Shown piece by piece: positions 13,688 to 21,553 of a stretch of DNA of 37,961 nt; position 1 is the stretch's first letter; each line of letters opens with the position of its first letter. Under the pieces are notes generated by a model. That model was not told where the DNA came from. It was given only the letters and a program-made list of their open reading frames with translations, and made no database searches. The position numbers and the translations under genes were made by a program. Source of the DNA: a virus; the IMG/VR virus record IMGVR_UViG_3300037635_001819, positions 1 through 37,961 of that record; one strand, given 5' to 3'.

Positions 13688-15269
13688 CGAGTCTGAATTT
13701 GTAAGACACATACCATGTCCGCAGTGCGGCTCATCGGATGCCAACGCTCTATACAGCGACGGACATGAGTGGTGCCACAAACAATGTGGTTATTACAAAC
13801 ACGCTGACGGCAACACATCCACTAATCACAGTCATCAATTGAACCATGTCGAACTCAAAGGCTCAGCCAGACGGCTGCAATCAAGAGGAATTTCTGAACG
13901 TACCTGTGAACTATTCAAGACCTACAAAGATGGTACGATCCTACGCCACTATTATTTCGACAGTTCTGGGAAGGCTGTCGGGGCAAAAGTAAGGACTAAA
14001 GATAAGCAGTTTCGTTGTGAAGGAGATGTCAGCAGTCTTTATGGCATGCAGCTCTTCAAACATAAAACAGCTAAAGATCAAAAGCTAATAATTGTTGAAG
14101 GGGAAATGGACGCGATGAGCGTCTATGAGTGCCAACCTTGGCCTGTAGTCTCCATTCCAAATGGTGCAGCTGCGGCTAAGAAAGCAATCCAAAAGAACTA
14201 CGAATGGATCAACCATTACGACAAGATTGTCCTTTTCTTTGATAACGATGAGGCAGGCCAGGAGGCCGCTAATCAGGCCGCTAGTGTATTACCACCTAGC
14301 AAGACTTTCATAGGCTTTTTAGACGAATATAAGGACGCCTCGGAGGCATTACAAGCTGGAGACAATGAAGCAGTACGTCAAGTATTGAACTTCAACCATA
14401 AACAGTACCAGCCTGACGGCATTGTTGATGCCAAAACTCTTTTAGAGCTAGTAACTACACCTTCACCACCATCTGACCATGACTACCCATTTAAAGGACT
14501 CAATAAGTTATTACACGGGATCAGATATGGAGAGCTTGTCACGCTTACTGCAGGCTCTGGCGTGGGGAAAAGTTCCATTCTCAGAGAGATATGTGCTTAC
14601 CTTCTCAGCAAGGGAGAGCGGTGCGGTTATCTGGCGCTTGAGGAATCAAATCGACGAACCGCACTGGGACTCATGTCCGTCGCCGCTAGAAAATCTCTAC
14701 ACCTCGGTGAACAACAACGAGGCGAGCTAACAGAGATCTTTGACCAGACAATTGCTAACTGGAACCTTCATTTGTTTGATGGTTTCGGTAGCTACGACCC
14801 TGATCATATCTACAACCGCATTGAATACATGGCGGCTGGACTAGATACAAAGGTCATCTTCCTTGATCACCTATCCATTCTTTTGTCTGGATTAGAAGGA
14901 GACGAGCGGCGGATGATAGATAACACTATGACCCGGCTTCGCTCACTTGTGGAGCGCACTGGCATCACCTTGTTTCTTGTATGTCACACAACAACACCAC
15001 CTAATGGACAATCACATGAAGAAGGAGGCAGGGTACAGCTCCGAAGCCTGCGCGGAAGTAGGAGCATTGGTCAACTTAGCGACGCAGTTATTGCACTCGA
15101 GCGAGATCAACAGAGCGGATCTGAACGAAATGCTACGACAGTGCGAGTCCTTAAAAATCGCTATTCAGGCGAAGTTGGTGAAGCTTGCCAACTGAATTAC
15201 GACCTTGATACTTGTAAATTTAATGAAACAGCAGCAACCGCAGAGTTTGACGCAACGTCAGATTTCTAA
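13656..15269 (+). CDS. Primase-helicase (T7 gp4-like)
   Basis: 537 residues (T7 gp4A: 566). It makes RNA primers and unwinds DNA as a hexamer. An N-terminal zinc site (Cys21, Cys24, Cys40, Cys44; CPQCG and CHKQC, one residue wider than in T7), a TOPRIM primase with IIVEGEMDAMS and VLFFDNDEAG, then a RecA-like helicase with Walker A AGSGVGKSS (about 299-307), Walker B VIFLDHLSIL, and H4-like LRSLRGSRSIGQLSD. The start is TTG 13656: no ATG/GTG lies between it and the zinc motif, so this rare codon is needed to keep the zinc domain. Confidence 0.96.
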   Translation: MRTSHLNGSHNESEFVRHIPCPQCGSSDANALYSDGHEWCHKQCGYYKHADGNTSTNHSHQLNHVELKGSARRLQSRGISERTCELFKTYKDGTILRHYYFDSSGKAVGAKVRTKDKQFRCEGDVSSLYGMQLFKHKTAKDQKLIIVEGEMDAMSVYECQPWPVVSIPNGAAAAKKAIQKNYEWINHYDKIVLFFDNDEAGQEAANQAASVLPPSKTFIGFLDEYKDASEALQAGDNEAVRQVLNFNHKQYQPDGIVDAKTLLELVTTPSPPSDHDYPFKGLNKLLHGIRYGELVTLTAGSGVGKSSILREICAYLLSKGERCGYLALEESNRRTALGLMSVAARKSLHLGEQQRGELTEIFDQTIANWNLHLFDGFGSYDPDHIYNRIEYMAAGLDTKVIFLDHLSILLSGLEGDERRMIDNTMTRLRSLVERTGITLFLVCHTTTPPNGQSHEEGGRVQLRSLRGSRSIGQLSDAVIALERDQQSGSERNATTVRVLKNRYSGEVGEACQLNYDLDTCKFNETAATAEFDATSDF

Positions 15270-15363
15270 ACCTAACCCACCTACATCTGAAGCAATTAAA
15301 AAAGCACAGTTCGTAGATAAAACATACCAATGGACTAATGCTCGTATTCGATCTGGAGACTGA
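15223..15363 (+). CDS. 46-residue basic peptide bridging helicase and polymerase genes, possible
   Basis: ATG 15223 lies in the last codons of the primase-helicase and the frame stops in the first codons of the exonuclease subunit. It is Gln/Lys-rich (MKQQQPQSLTQRQISKPNPP, then SEAIKKAQFVDKTYQW). It spans the only gap (68 nt) in the replication block, where T7 carries small genes 4.3-4.7. Weak evidence: length and position only. Confidence 0.35.
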   Translation: MKQQQPQSLTQRQISKPNPPTSEAIKKAQFVDKTYQWTNARIRSGD

Positions 15364-15853
15364 CGGTCTACTTGATGATGTTACCAAAATCCACTGCCTT
15401 GTTATTTATGACAGCGAGGCTGATACAACTTGCATCTACAACGATCAAGGTAATCAAGAACCAATTGTCCGTGGAGTACAACGACTAGAAGATGCAGATG
15501 TTTTGGTCGGTCACAACATCATTGGCTTTGACTTACCTGTACTCCAAAAGATTTACCTATGGTTTGATCCGCAAGCTTTTGTGTTGGACACACTGCTTCT
15601 TTCTAGGCTCTATCACACTGATAGGGCAGAGACAGATAAGCAGCTAGATATTTCACGTATGCCATTACAGCTACGTGGACGCCATTCATTGGAGTCATAC
15701 GGCTACAGACTAGGTGAATACAAAGGTGAGTTTGGAAAAACTACCGACTGGCAGGAATGGTCTCCAGAAATGGAAACCTACTGCGCCCAAGATGTACTAG
15801 TAACCACCAAATTATGCGACCACTTCCACCAATACCTGAGTGGGTCAAGCTAG
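15338..15853 (+). CDS. DNA polymerase, 3'-5' exonuclease part (split T7 gp5)
   Basis: 171 residues. Proofreading DnaQ-like domain: Exo I VFDLETDGL (Asp5, Glu7), Exo II VGHNIIGFDLPVL, Exo III YCAQDVLVTTKL, matching T7 gp5 D5/E7, D65 and D174. The frame then stops at TAG 15851-15853, and the polymerase domain resumes in the -1 frame, overlapping by 40 nt. So the normal single 5-gene product is made as two polypeptides, unless a frameshift joins them. The two chains probably assemble. Confidence 0.92.
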   Translation: MLVFDLETDGLLDDVTKIHCLVIYDSEADTTCIYNDQGNQEPIVRGVQRLEDADVLVGHNIIGFDLPVLQKIYLWFDPQAFVLDTLLLSRLYHTDRAETDKQLDISRMPLQLRGRHSLESYGYRLGEYKGEFGKTTDWQEWSPEMETYCAQDVLVTTKLCDHFHQYLSGSS

Positions 15854-17097
15854 AGCACGACGTTGCTCGACTATTAACTAAACAAGAACTACATGGATGG
15901 TATTTTGATGAACGCGCTGCATGGGAACTTGCATCGTCTCTCAGAAAACAACTTGAAGAAACTCACAAACTATTACTTAACAGGTATCCTTACGTTGCCG
16001 GACCAGTATTTACTCCTAAGCGAGATAATCGGACCACAGGCTATGTCAAAGACGCTCCGTTTACCCGTTTAAAAGACACAAACATTACCTCACGAGATCA
16101 TATTTCATGGATATTGCAGACGTATCATGGTTGGAAGCCGACCCAGATGACAGCTACTGGGAAGCCGATTATCGACGAGGTTGTACTGAAGGAGATGGCT
16201 GCCTCAGGTGGGCCATCAGTTGCTTTGGAGTTTCTGAAATGTCTCGATATTACGAAGAGCTTGGGGATGATCTCCGAAGGCACCAACGCATGGCTCAAGC
16301 TATGTACGACTGCTAAACGTATACATCACCATTGCTCAGTTGCAACAGTTACGCACAGATGTGCGCACCGAAATCCCAACCTTGGACAGACAAAAAGTGA
16401 CCCAGAATTCAGAAAACTATTCCAAGCTACACCCGGTCAAGTCATGGTCGGAGCTGATCTTGCTGGGATTGAACTTAGGCTGCTCGGCCACTACCTTGCT
16501 CGTCATGACGGTGGCAGGTATGCGGATATCCTCCTCAATGGAGACATTCACCAAGTTAATGCCGACGCCCTCAAAGTTACTCGAAAGCAAGTTAAAACCA
16601 TCAGCTATTGCTTCACCTATGGCGGGGGAAATGTCAAGCTTGGACATACCTTTGATCCCCAACTAAGCGAAGAAAAAGCTAAAGCTAAAGGTGCTCAGAT
16701 TAGGAAACAGTTTGTAGCAGCAATTCCCGGTCTTGATAAATTACTAGCAGGCATTAAGGAAGCTAGTAAAAGAGGCTATATCAAATCAATAGACGGGCGT
16801 CGCATCAAAGTTGACAGTCCACACAAGGCATTAAATATGCTTTTGCAATCATCAGCCGCAGTAATTGCGAAGCGCTGGATGGTAATTACAAACGACACTA
16901 TTAAACAAACAGGGCTGTGTGCATCACAGCTCGCATTTATACATGACGAACTCCAATACGAATGTTCCGCTGAACACGCAGCTGACCTTTCAACATCCTT
17001 GGTATTTAGCAGCCTCGCAGCTGGAGAATATTACAAGCTCAGAATTCCAATCGAAGCAGAAGCAGTTATCGGCCAAACGTGGGCTGACACACACTAG
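15814..17097 (+). CDS. DNA polymerase, polymerase part (split T7 gp5, family A)
   Basis: 427 residues from ATG 15814 (MRPLPPIPEWVKLEHDVARL), chosen because homology begins at the EWVKLEHD segment; the frame is open further up to 15757. Family A motifs: A VGADLAGIELRLLGH (Asp215), B KVTRKQVKTISYCFTYGGGN (Lys261, Tyr265), C FIHDELQYEC (Asp378). Tyr265 corresponds to T7 Tyr526, which lets the enzyme accept dideoxynucleotides. With the exonuclease part this totals about 598 residues against 704 in T7, so loops such as the thioredoxin-binding one are probably reduced. Confidence 0.93.
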   Translation: MRPLPPIPEWVKLEHDVARLLTKQELHGWYFDERAAWELASSLRKQLEETHKLLLNRYPYVAGPVFTPKRDNRTTGYVKDAPFTRLKDTNITSRDHISWILQTYHGWKPTQMTATGKPIIDEVVLKEMAASGGPSVALEFLKCLDITKSLGMISEGTNAWLKLCTTAKRIHHHCSVATVTHRCAHRNPNLGQTKSDPEFRKLFQATPGQVMVGADLAGIELRLLGHYLARHDGGRYADILLNGDIHQVNADALKVTRKQVKTISYCFTYGGGNVKLGHTFDPQLSEEKAKAKGAQIRKQFVAAIPGLDKLLAGIKEASKRGYIKSIDGRRIKVDSPHKALNMLLQSSAAVIAKRWMVITNDTIKQTGLCASQLAFIHDELQYECSAEHAADLSTSLVFSSLAAGEYYKLRIPIEAEAVIGQTWADTH

Positions 17098-17128
17098 TAC
17101 TTTTGACTCTAGTAGATGTGGTGACATT

Positions 17129-17407
17129 ATGGAATTAACCGTATGTCGTGATGCCTTATTACGTGGTGCAGATGTATTTAGAAATGTCTCCTGTGTAGGC
17201 AAGGCCGATCTTGTTTTTGTGAAAGAAGGTGATGTTCTAAAGGTTGATGTGAAGACTCTTTACTTCGATCCGCGTATCAATACGTATACCTCTAATTCTG
17301 AAAAACCGTTGCCAGGTATCTACCACGTTTTAATTGACAATGAGAACTGGAAACCTCGTTGGAATAAACGCCATGTACCACCAGGCTGGGAGAACTTTTG
17401 GGAATGA
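17129..17407 (+). CDS. PD-(D/E)XK nuclease-like protein
   Basis: 92 residues from ATG 17129. Pattern: an acidic residue in the first helix (MELTVCRDALLRG, Glu2), then VGKADLVFVKEG (Asp27) and KVDVKTLYF (Asp40-x-Lys42), the core of a restriction-endonuclease-like fold, as in resolvases and the homing enzyme I-Ssp6803I. Sequence just upstream in frame (DSSRCGDI) looks like part of the same domain, but there is no ATG/GTG/TTG between it and the polymerase stop, so the true start is uncertain. It sits between polymerase and exonuclease, suggesting a DNA-processing or mobile-element role. Confidence 0.65.
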   Translation: MELTVCRDALLRGADVFRNVSCVGKADLVFVKEGDVLKVDVKTLYFDPRINTYTSNSEKPLPGIYHVLIDNENWKPRWNKRHVPPGWENFWE

Positions 17408-18144
17408 AACTACTTATTGATGCAGACTTTATAGTCTATAAATCTTGTGCAGGTGCCGAAGATGAAATTGATTGGGGTGATGACGTAATCACAGTAATCA
17501 GTAAGTTTTCAGAAGCCTACAAAAACGTCGTCCGTGATCTTACAAAGATTAAGGCCGAGTTTATGTGGGATGTACCTGAAATGATTTTGTTCTTCAGTGA
17601 CTCTAAGAATTTTAGGAAGAAAATTTATCCTGATTACAAGGGTCATCGAAATCGTAAAAAGCCATGTGGTTACCGCCGTGTCATCACTGAACTAGGTAAA
17701 ACTTACGAGGTGATTAGGTTGCCTGAGCTTGAAGCTGATGATGCCATGGGTATCTATGCAACAGCACATGAAGGCAATGTCATTTGCTCACCGGACAAAG
17801 ATATGCGTCAGATACCTGGCAAGTTATTTGACATGAAAGAGTTGACCACGATTGACCCTGTAGAGGGTGCTAAGTGGCATCTTATTCAGACATTGGCAGG
17901 TGACCAAACTGACGGCTACTCCGGCGTACCTGGAATTGGAATCAAACGAGCTGTTGCTTTGTTTGAAGAGGATGGTTACACATGGCAGACCGTAGTCAAA
18001 GCTTTCAAAGCTAAAGACTTAACAGAAGAAGATGCGCTTATAAATGCACGACTAGCAAAGATCCTTACCTGTAACGACTATGACCCAATCGAACATACCG
18101 TCATTCCTTGGACCCCCGCCCCCGATTATCGAGCTGACAGTTGA
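17404..18144 (+). CDS. 5'-3' exonuclease (T7 gp6-like, FEN family)
   Basis: 246 residues (T7 gp6: 300). It degrades host DNA, removes primers and processes recombination ends. Motifs: LLIDADFIVY (first metal Asp), YPDYKGHRNRKK (helical arch basic residues), LEADDAMG and CSPDKDMRQIPG (metal cluster), and AGDQTDGYSGVPGIGIKRA (helix-two-turn-helix DNA site). ATG 17404 overlaps the previous stop; I prefer it to a TTG two codons earlier. The 3' end overlaps the NblA-like gene by 65 nt. Confidence 0.94.
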   Translation: MKLLIDADFIVYKSCAGAEDEIDWGDDVITVISKFSEAYKNVVRDLTKIKAEFMWDVPEMILFFSDSKNFRKKIYPDYKGHRNRKKPCGYRRVITELGKTYEVIRLPELEADDAMGIYATAHEGNVICSPDKDMRQIPGKLFDMKELTTIDPVEGAKWHLIQTLAGDQTDGYSGVPGIGIKRAVALFEEDGYTWQTVVKAFKAKDLTEEDALINARLAKILTCNDYDPIEHTVIPWTPAPDYRADS

Positions 18145-18319
18145 GCAGTCATTCAAGATCAGAAGACTTGAAGACTTGCTTCCTAAAGCTGATAAGGAAG
18201 ACATCATCACATTGTTCATGGCGTTACAACGTCAAAACTTTGCCTTAGCTAACACCGTATCCAACCTAGTAAAACAATGGCCCACTCACCTGAACACTAC
18301 GGACACAATTGGAATGTAG
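18080..18319 (+). CDS. nblA: NblA-like phycobilisome degradation adaptor
   Basis: 79 residues. Residues 16-66 carry the NblA signature: IELTVEQSFKIRRLEDLLPK, then a helix EDIITLFMALQRQNF, and AL(A)NTVSNLVKQW. In cyanobacteria NblA dimers link phycobilisome subunits to Clp protease; viral copies are known from freshwater cyanophages and have been reported in T7-like marine ones. Here it would dismantle the host antenna during infection and free amino acids. The start overlaps the exonuclease gene by 65 nt with no alternative start before the domain. Identification rests on sequence pattern and the cyanophage setting. Confidence 0.8.
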   Translation: MTQSNIPSFLGPPPPIIELTVEQSFKIRRLEDLLPKADKEDIITLFMALQRQNFALANTVSNLVKQWPTHLNTTDTIGM

Positions 18320-18564
18320 GAGACTTCATCCATGATCAAGGTCTGAACTTTTTCTTAGGTTCTGCTATTAAATACATTTGCCGTTGTGAATACAAAGGCG
18401 ACAAACGAAAAGACTTAACCAAAGCAATCCACTACATACAACATGAACTCGACAAAACCCAATCGGATTGGGATGACACTATTAGATCAAGCGGAGGAAT
18501 TCCGCGTTGCTTACAATCTTACGACGAATGGGAATCAGAGGCAGACTCAAAAGGCTTTGATTGA
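18277..18564 (+). CDS. DUF3310 protein
   Basis: 95 residues. Pattern PEHYGHNWNVGDFIHDQGLN, then FFLGSAIKYICRCEYKGDKR, KDLTKAIHYIQHEL, which is DUF3310, a small helical protein common in phages and sometimes fused or adjacent to nucleotide enzymes. The exact activity is not established. It overlaps NblA by 43 nt upstream and the MazG-like gene downstream, consistent with nucleotide-metabolism context. Confidence 0.85.
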   Translation: MAHSPEHYGHNWNVGDFIHDQGLNFFLGSAIKYICRCEYKGDKRKDLTKAIHYIQHELDKTQSDWDDTIRSSGGIPRCLQSYDEWESEADSKGFD

Positions 18565-18826
18565 TGAAGAGTGGAGTGAGTTCCACGAAGCATTTTATTT
18601 TGAAGATGAGTGTGACCAACTTAAGGAGTTAGCTGACCTTGTATATGTTTGCTTTCAAATGGCTGCTTCCCAAGACTGGGATCTAGACGAAGCCATGCGA
18701 AGAGTACATAGATCAAATATGTCAAAGCTAGGGGAAGACGGTAAGCCTATCTATAGAGGAGACGGCAAAGTTCTTAAAGGACCAAATTATGCACCACCAA
18801 ACCTTAAAGATTTAACAGACAAATGA
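18473..18826 (+). CDS. MazG-like NTP pyrophosphohydrolase
   Basis: 117 residues from ATG 18473 (an upstream ATG at 18443 would add 10). The signature is EExxE with downstream ExxD: IDEEWSEFHEAFYFEDECDQ followed by LKELADLVYVCFQMA, the metal-binding helices of the all-alpha NTP pyrophosphohydrolase fold. It would hydrolyse (d)NTPs or ppGpp-like nucleotides; cyanophage MazG proteins are proposed to alter host physiology or clear non-canonical dNTPs. The stop overlaps the nrdA start (ATGA). Confidence 0.85.
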   Translation: MTLLDQAEEFRVAYNLTTNGNQRQTQKALIDEEWSEFHEAFYFEDECDQLKELADLVYVCFQMAASQDWDLDEAMRRVHRSNMSKLGEDGKPIYRGDGKVLKGPNYAPPNLKDLTDK

Positions 18827-20199
18827 CTAATTTAATCTCCCGCACAGGCCGGGTACAATCTTGGATTGATGATCCAACAGGACGACTTCCTGTCAGCTGC
18901 ACAGTATTTGTAGTTGAAAATGAGATGGAAGGACCGAATGGTATCGAAGCTAGCTGGAGGTTTGCTAGTCATGCCCTTAGGTATGGCGCAGGTTGTGCTA
19001 TCCATCTAGATAATCTTGATCCAAAAGGACATCAACGACCTTCAGGTGTTACTGCATCTGGTCCTGTAAGTTTCGGTAAAATTTATAGCACCTTAAATGA
19101 AATACTACGCAGAGGTGGTGTCTACAAAAACGGTGCGATTGTTTTACATATTTCGCTCAATCACCCTGATGCTCTTGACTTTATTACTACTCCTAGATCG
19201 GAACTACCTTGGGTCAAACGATGCATCAACATCACTGAAGAGTGGTGGCAGGATTGTACGTTCAAGGAAGAGCTACTACACGGAATCAAGTCCGGTGACA
19301 TCTGGTTAAACAAAGTTAAGTATGACAATGAAGGAAACAGGATCAGAGGCAACGTTTGTCTTGAGGTGTACTTGCCAAGCCGAGGCACCTGTCTTTTGCA
19401 GCACATCAATCTCGGTGCCTGTGAATTTGACGACATTCCACGAGCTTTCTTTGAAGGGATGCAGGAACTGTGTGCCTTACATGGCAGAACTGGTGTTGGC
19501 GATTCAGGAGAATATCTCCCCAGTGAAACTGATCGACAGGTCGGCCTCGGAATGTTGGGACTTGCCAACCTCTTACGAAGGTACGGAGTAACTTACGAGC
19601 AATTCGGTGAAGCGCTTGATCAATATAATCGCTTCAGAAGTAAACCATTTCACTCAGCTGCTTATGAACTTGTCTCTCAAATTGCTTCAGGAATTAACCA
19701 AGCAGCCGCAGTCGCTCGCAACGCTAATATGGTTCGAGCCTTTGCTATCGCTCCAACCGCCAGTTGCAGTTATCGAAGCTTGGATCTGGATGGCAATACT
19801 TGCACACCAGAAATCGCTCCACCTATCTCGCAGACAGTTGATCGCGACTCAGGTACTTTCGGAGTACAAACTTATAACTACGGTGATGTAGAGATTGCAT
19901 CAGAAGTAGGTTGGAATAATTATAAACGAGTTGCAGACGGCATCATGACGATGCTTGATCGCACAGGACTTCTTCATGGTTATAGCTTCAACTCTTGGAG
20001 TGATGTAGTGACCTACGACAATGCGTTCGTGGAAGAGTGGCTTAGGTCTCCGCAAACCTCTCTCTATTACTCATTACAGGTAATGGGAGACACTCAAGAT
20101 AAGACTGATGCATATGCTGCAATAGATGCAGAAGATGTGGATAAGTATCTAGAGGAACTTTTTAACAATGAAGAACTTACATGTGATTGTCAAGAATGA
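18823..20199 (+). CDS. nrdA: Ribonucleotide reductase catalytic (alpha) subunit, short cyanophage type
   Basis: 458 residues, far shorter than NrdA (about 760) with no N-terminal ATP-cone. It reduces ribonucleotides to deoxynucleotides for phage replication. Key residues: first redox Cys in RLPVSCTVFV, the catalytic NVCLE block (Asn, radical Cys, Glu), LGACEF, and the redox tail TCDCQE. Cyanopodovirus copies were once called class II; the adjacent diiron small subunit shows that this one is class I. It is ATGA-coupled to MazG and to nrdB. Confidence 0.9.
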   Translation: MTNLISRTGRVQSWIDDPTGRLPVSCTVFVVENEMEGPNGIEASWRFASHALRYGAGCAIHLDNLDPKGHQRPSGVTASGPVSFGKIYSTLNEILRRGGVYKNGAIVLHISLNHPDALDFITTPRSELPWVKRCINITEEWWQDCTFKEELLHGIKSGDIWLNKVKYDNEGNRIRGNVCLEVYLPSRGTCLLQHINLGACEFDDIPRAFFEGMQELCALHGRTGVGDSGEYLPSETDRQVGLGMLGLANLLRRYGVTYEQFGEALDQYNRFRSKPFHSAAYELVSQIASGINQAAAVARNANMVRAFAIAPTASCSYRSLDLDGNTCTPEIAPPISQTVDRDSGTFGVQTYNYGDVEIASEVGWNNYKRVADGIMTMLDRTGLLHGYSFNSWSDVVTYDNAFVEEWLRSPQTSLYYSLQVMGDTQDKTDAYAAIDAEDVDKYLEELFNNEELTCDCQE

Positions 20200-21145
20200 A
20201 CCCTTACGAGAAGCTACAAAACAGAAAAAGAAAATGGACACCAGTTCAGACCACTGCCGGATCATGCAAGGCAGGGGCGGAAGAAGCGGTACACCGTGCT
20301 CTTGCGTTGCGACACATGGAACTACCTGTGGGAGATTTTATCCGTGATGCATTGGCAACCGACGTACCAGCACTATCGCGGGAGCTATTGGAATCCAATG
20401 TCAAAGACGAAGAAAACCACGACTTGGCACTTGGTTACATTGCCAATGCTTACGGTGTTAATCAAAAAGCTGAGGCTGAAGCGTTACGGTTACGTGATGC
20501 TTGGACAGCGCATCCGGATCACACGATCCTCAAAGCGATGGTTGCCGAACGTGCAATTTTCTTCGTTCTTCTACCATTCTTTCGCGCTAATGGTGACGCT
20601 GGAATGCGGACAGTAAGTGCGGACATAAGTAGAGATTGAAGCGTTGGTTTCTACTATAAAAAACTAGGTGAATTGCTGGAACTCCTCCTTCTATGGACAA
20701 TCAGCAGCCAAGCCAGTCTACAAGCTGGAAGGTTCAACGACTAACTCCCGAGTGGCAACACAGTAATGGAGACACGAGTGCCTAGCACCTTTTTTGGTGA
20801 AGATATAGTCTGACCTGCATCAATGGTAAAGATGTAGAAGTAAAGGATAAAGAGCCTTTACGATAACACTTGGAACAAATTCACGTTGCTGCCAATAGCA
20901 TTGTTTGTCGGGAGCTGGGGCTTACTGTCAGTCCTTCTCTTGATAAACTCCGCAAGGCAACTATCAATTGGGTAATGCAACCACTAGGTAGCAATGCCGA
21001 TAAATATTTAGACAGAAAATTTTGGCTGGATTCAAGCGACCGATTGATGTATGAAGGCAAAGCTCCTGAGCTTTCTTTCACCAAGGCTGGCCGTGTTCCG
21101 GCGTTCTTTGAACATAGTAATGTCAATTTACCCCAATACGCTTGA
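20196..21145 (+). CDS. nrdB: Ribonucleotide reductase small (beta) subunit, interrupted by a group I intron
   Basis: Join 20196-20636 and 20873-21145, giving 237 residues; the first exon is translated from ATG 20196, overlapping the nrdA stop. Spliced codons read ...ISRD|EQIHVAAN. Predicted diiron ligands: Glu42, Glu72-x-x-His75, Glu118, Glu148-x-x-His151, with spacing close to R2 (30, 46, 30). The position equivalent to the E. coli radical tyrosine is Leu79, so no tyrosyl radical is expected at that site; a Mn/Fe or other cofactor may replace it (inference). The intron divides the gene right before Glu148, the final ligand motif. Unspliced RNA stops at TGA 20637. Confidence 0.88.
20637..20872 (+). 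ncRNA. Group I intron in nrdB (236 nt, no ORF)
   Basis: The 5' splice site follows U20636: exon AGUAGAGAU pairs with intron GUUUCUACU over nine pairs with the terminal U-G wobble, a textbook P1. The core has the elements AATTGCTGGAACTCCT, GACAATCAGCAGCCAAGCC, GGTTCAACGACTAA (P7 5' strand at 20739-20743) and GGTGAAGATATAGTC (P8 end plus P7 3' strand at 20803-20810). The last nucleotide is G20872. Splicing restores the NrdB frame exactly. It resembles phage group I introns of the type in T4 and Twort genes; T4 also has one in nrdB. No homing nuclease lies within it. Confidence 0.93.
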
Positions 21146-21302
21146 GCCTATTTACGGTCCAGAGCTAAGCACCATCCTTAAAGAGATGGAACAAATCTTT
21201 CCACCCGTTACTCCTACACCAGACTGGACCGCAAGTCAGATCATGTATAGATCTGGACAACGTGCAGTTGTGGAGTGGTTAATCCAAAGGATAGAAAACT
21301 AA
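21120..21302 (+). CDS. 60-residue protein between nrdB and head genes
   Basis: ATG 21120 overlaps the 3' end of nrdB by 26 nt. It starts MSIYPNTLEPIYGPELSTIL and has a helix GQRAVVEWLIQRI; a compact small fold. No family recognised. It ends with a TAATG overlap to the next gene, so it is part of the nrdB-to-portal transcript. Confidence 0.55.
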   Translation: MSIYPNTLEPIYGPELSTILKEMEQIFPPVTPTPDWTASQIMYRSGQRAVVEWLIQRIEN

Positions 21303-21553
21303 TGTGCCTTAACAACCAACAACCTAGTGCTCCGCAGATCAAACAGATGGCACCACCGCCACCGGTCAAGCCTCTACAAATTGCACAACGATCAACGCTA
21401 CCAACTAAACAAGTATCAGTAGAAGAGTCCAAACCTGTAGCGTTTGGAGCTAAGTCAAAACGTGATGCTTCCAAACCTGTTAAACGTGACGCAGCTTCAT
21501 TGCTTGTACCTATGTCGGATACAGGTAACACTGCAGGCGGTATCAACGCATGA
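21302..21553 (+). CDS. Tail assembly / host-range protein, T7 gp7.3-like
   Basis: 83 residues. The body is Pro/Lys/Ala-rich and probably disordered (QMAPPPPVKPLQIAQRS), and the end SLLVPMSDTGNTAGGINA resembles the C-terminus of T7 gp7.3 (SVARSSGGGINI). It sits directly before the portal gene, just where gene 7.3 is in T7. gp7.3 is a virion tail protein needed for infection. Confidence 0.7.
   Translation: MCLNNQQPSAPQIKQMAPPPPVKPLQIAQRSTLPTKQVSVEESKPVAFGAKSKRDASKPVKRDAASLLVPMSDTGNTAGGINA

Noticed and set aside
14947-15195. 82-residue reading frame inside the helicase gene
   Set aside because: It is a shadow of the primase-helicase in another frame, whose motifs are intact.
15800-15853. Programmed -1 frameshift joining the two DNA polymerase halves
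   Set aside because: No X_XXY_YYZ heptamer fits the overlap (candidates such as C_AAA_TTA or C_ACC_AAA fail), and a good ATG for the second frame is present.
18823-20199. Class II (B12-dependent) ribonucleotide reductase
   Set aside because: The next gene, once spliced, has the R2 diiron ligand set, so the pair is class I despite the short alpha subunit.
20640-20870. Frameshift or pseudogene break in nrdB
   Set aside because: The interval has group I intron core elements and splicing restores the frame with the ExxH motif exactly intact.
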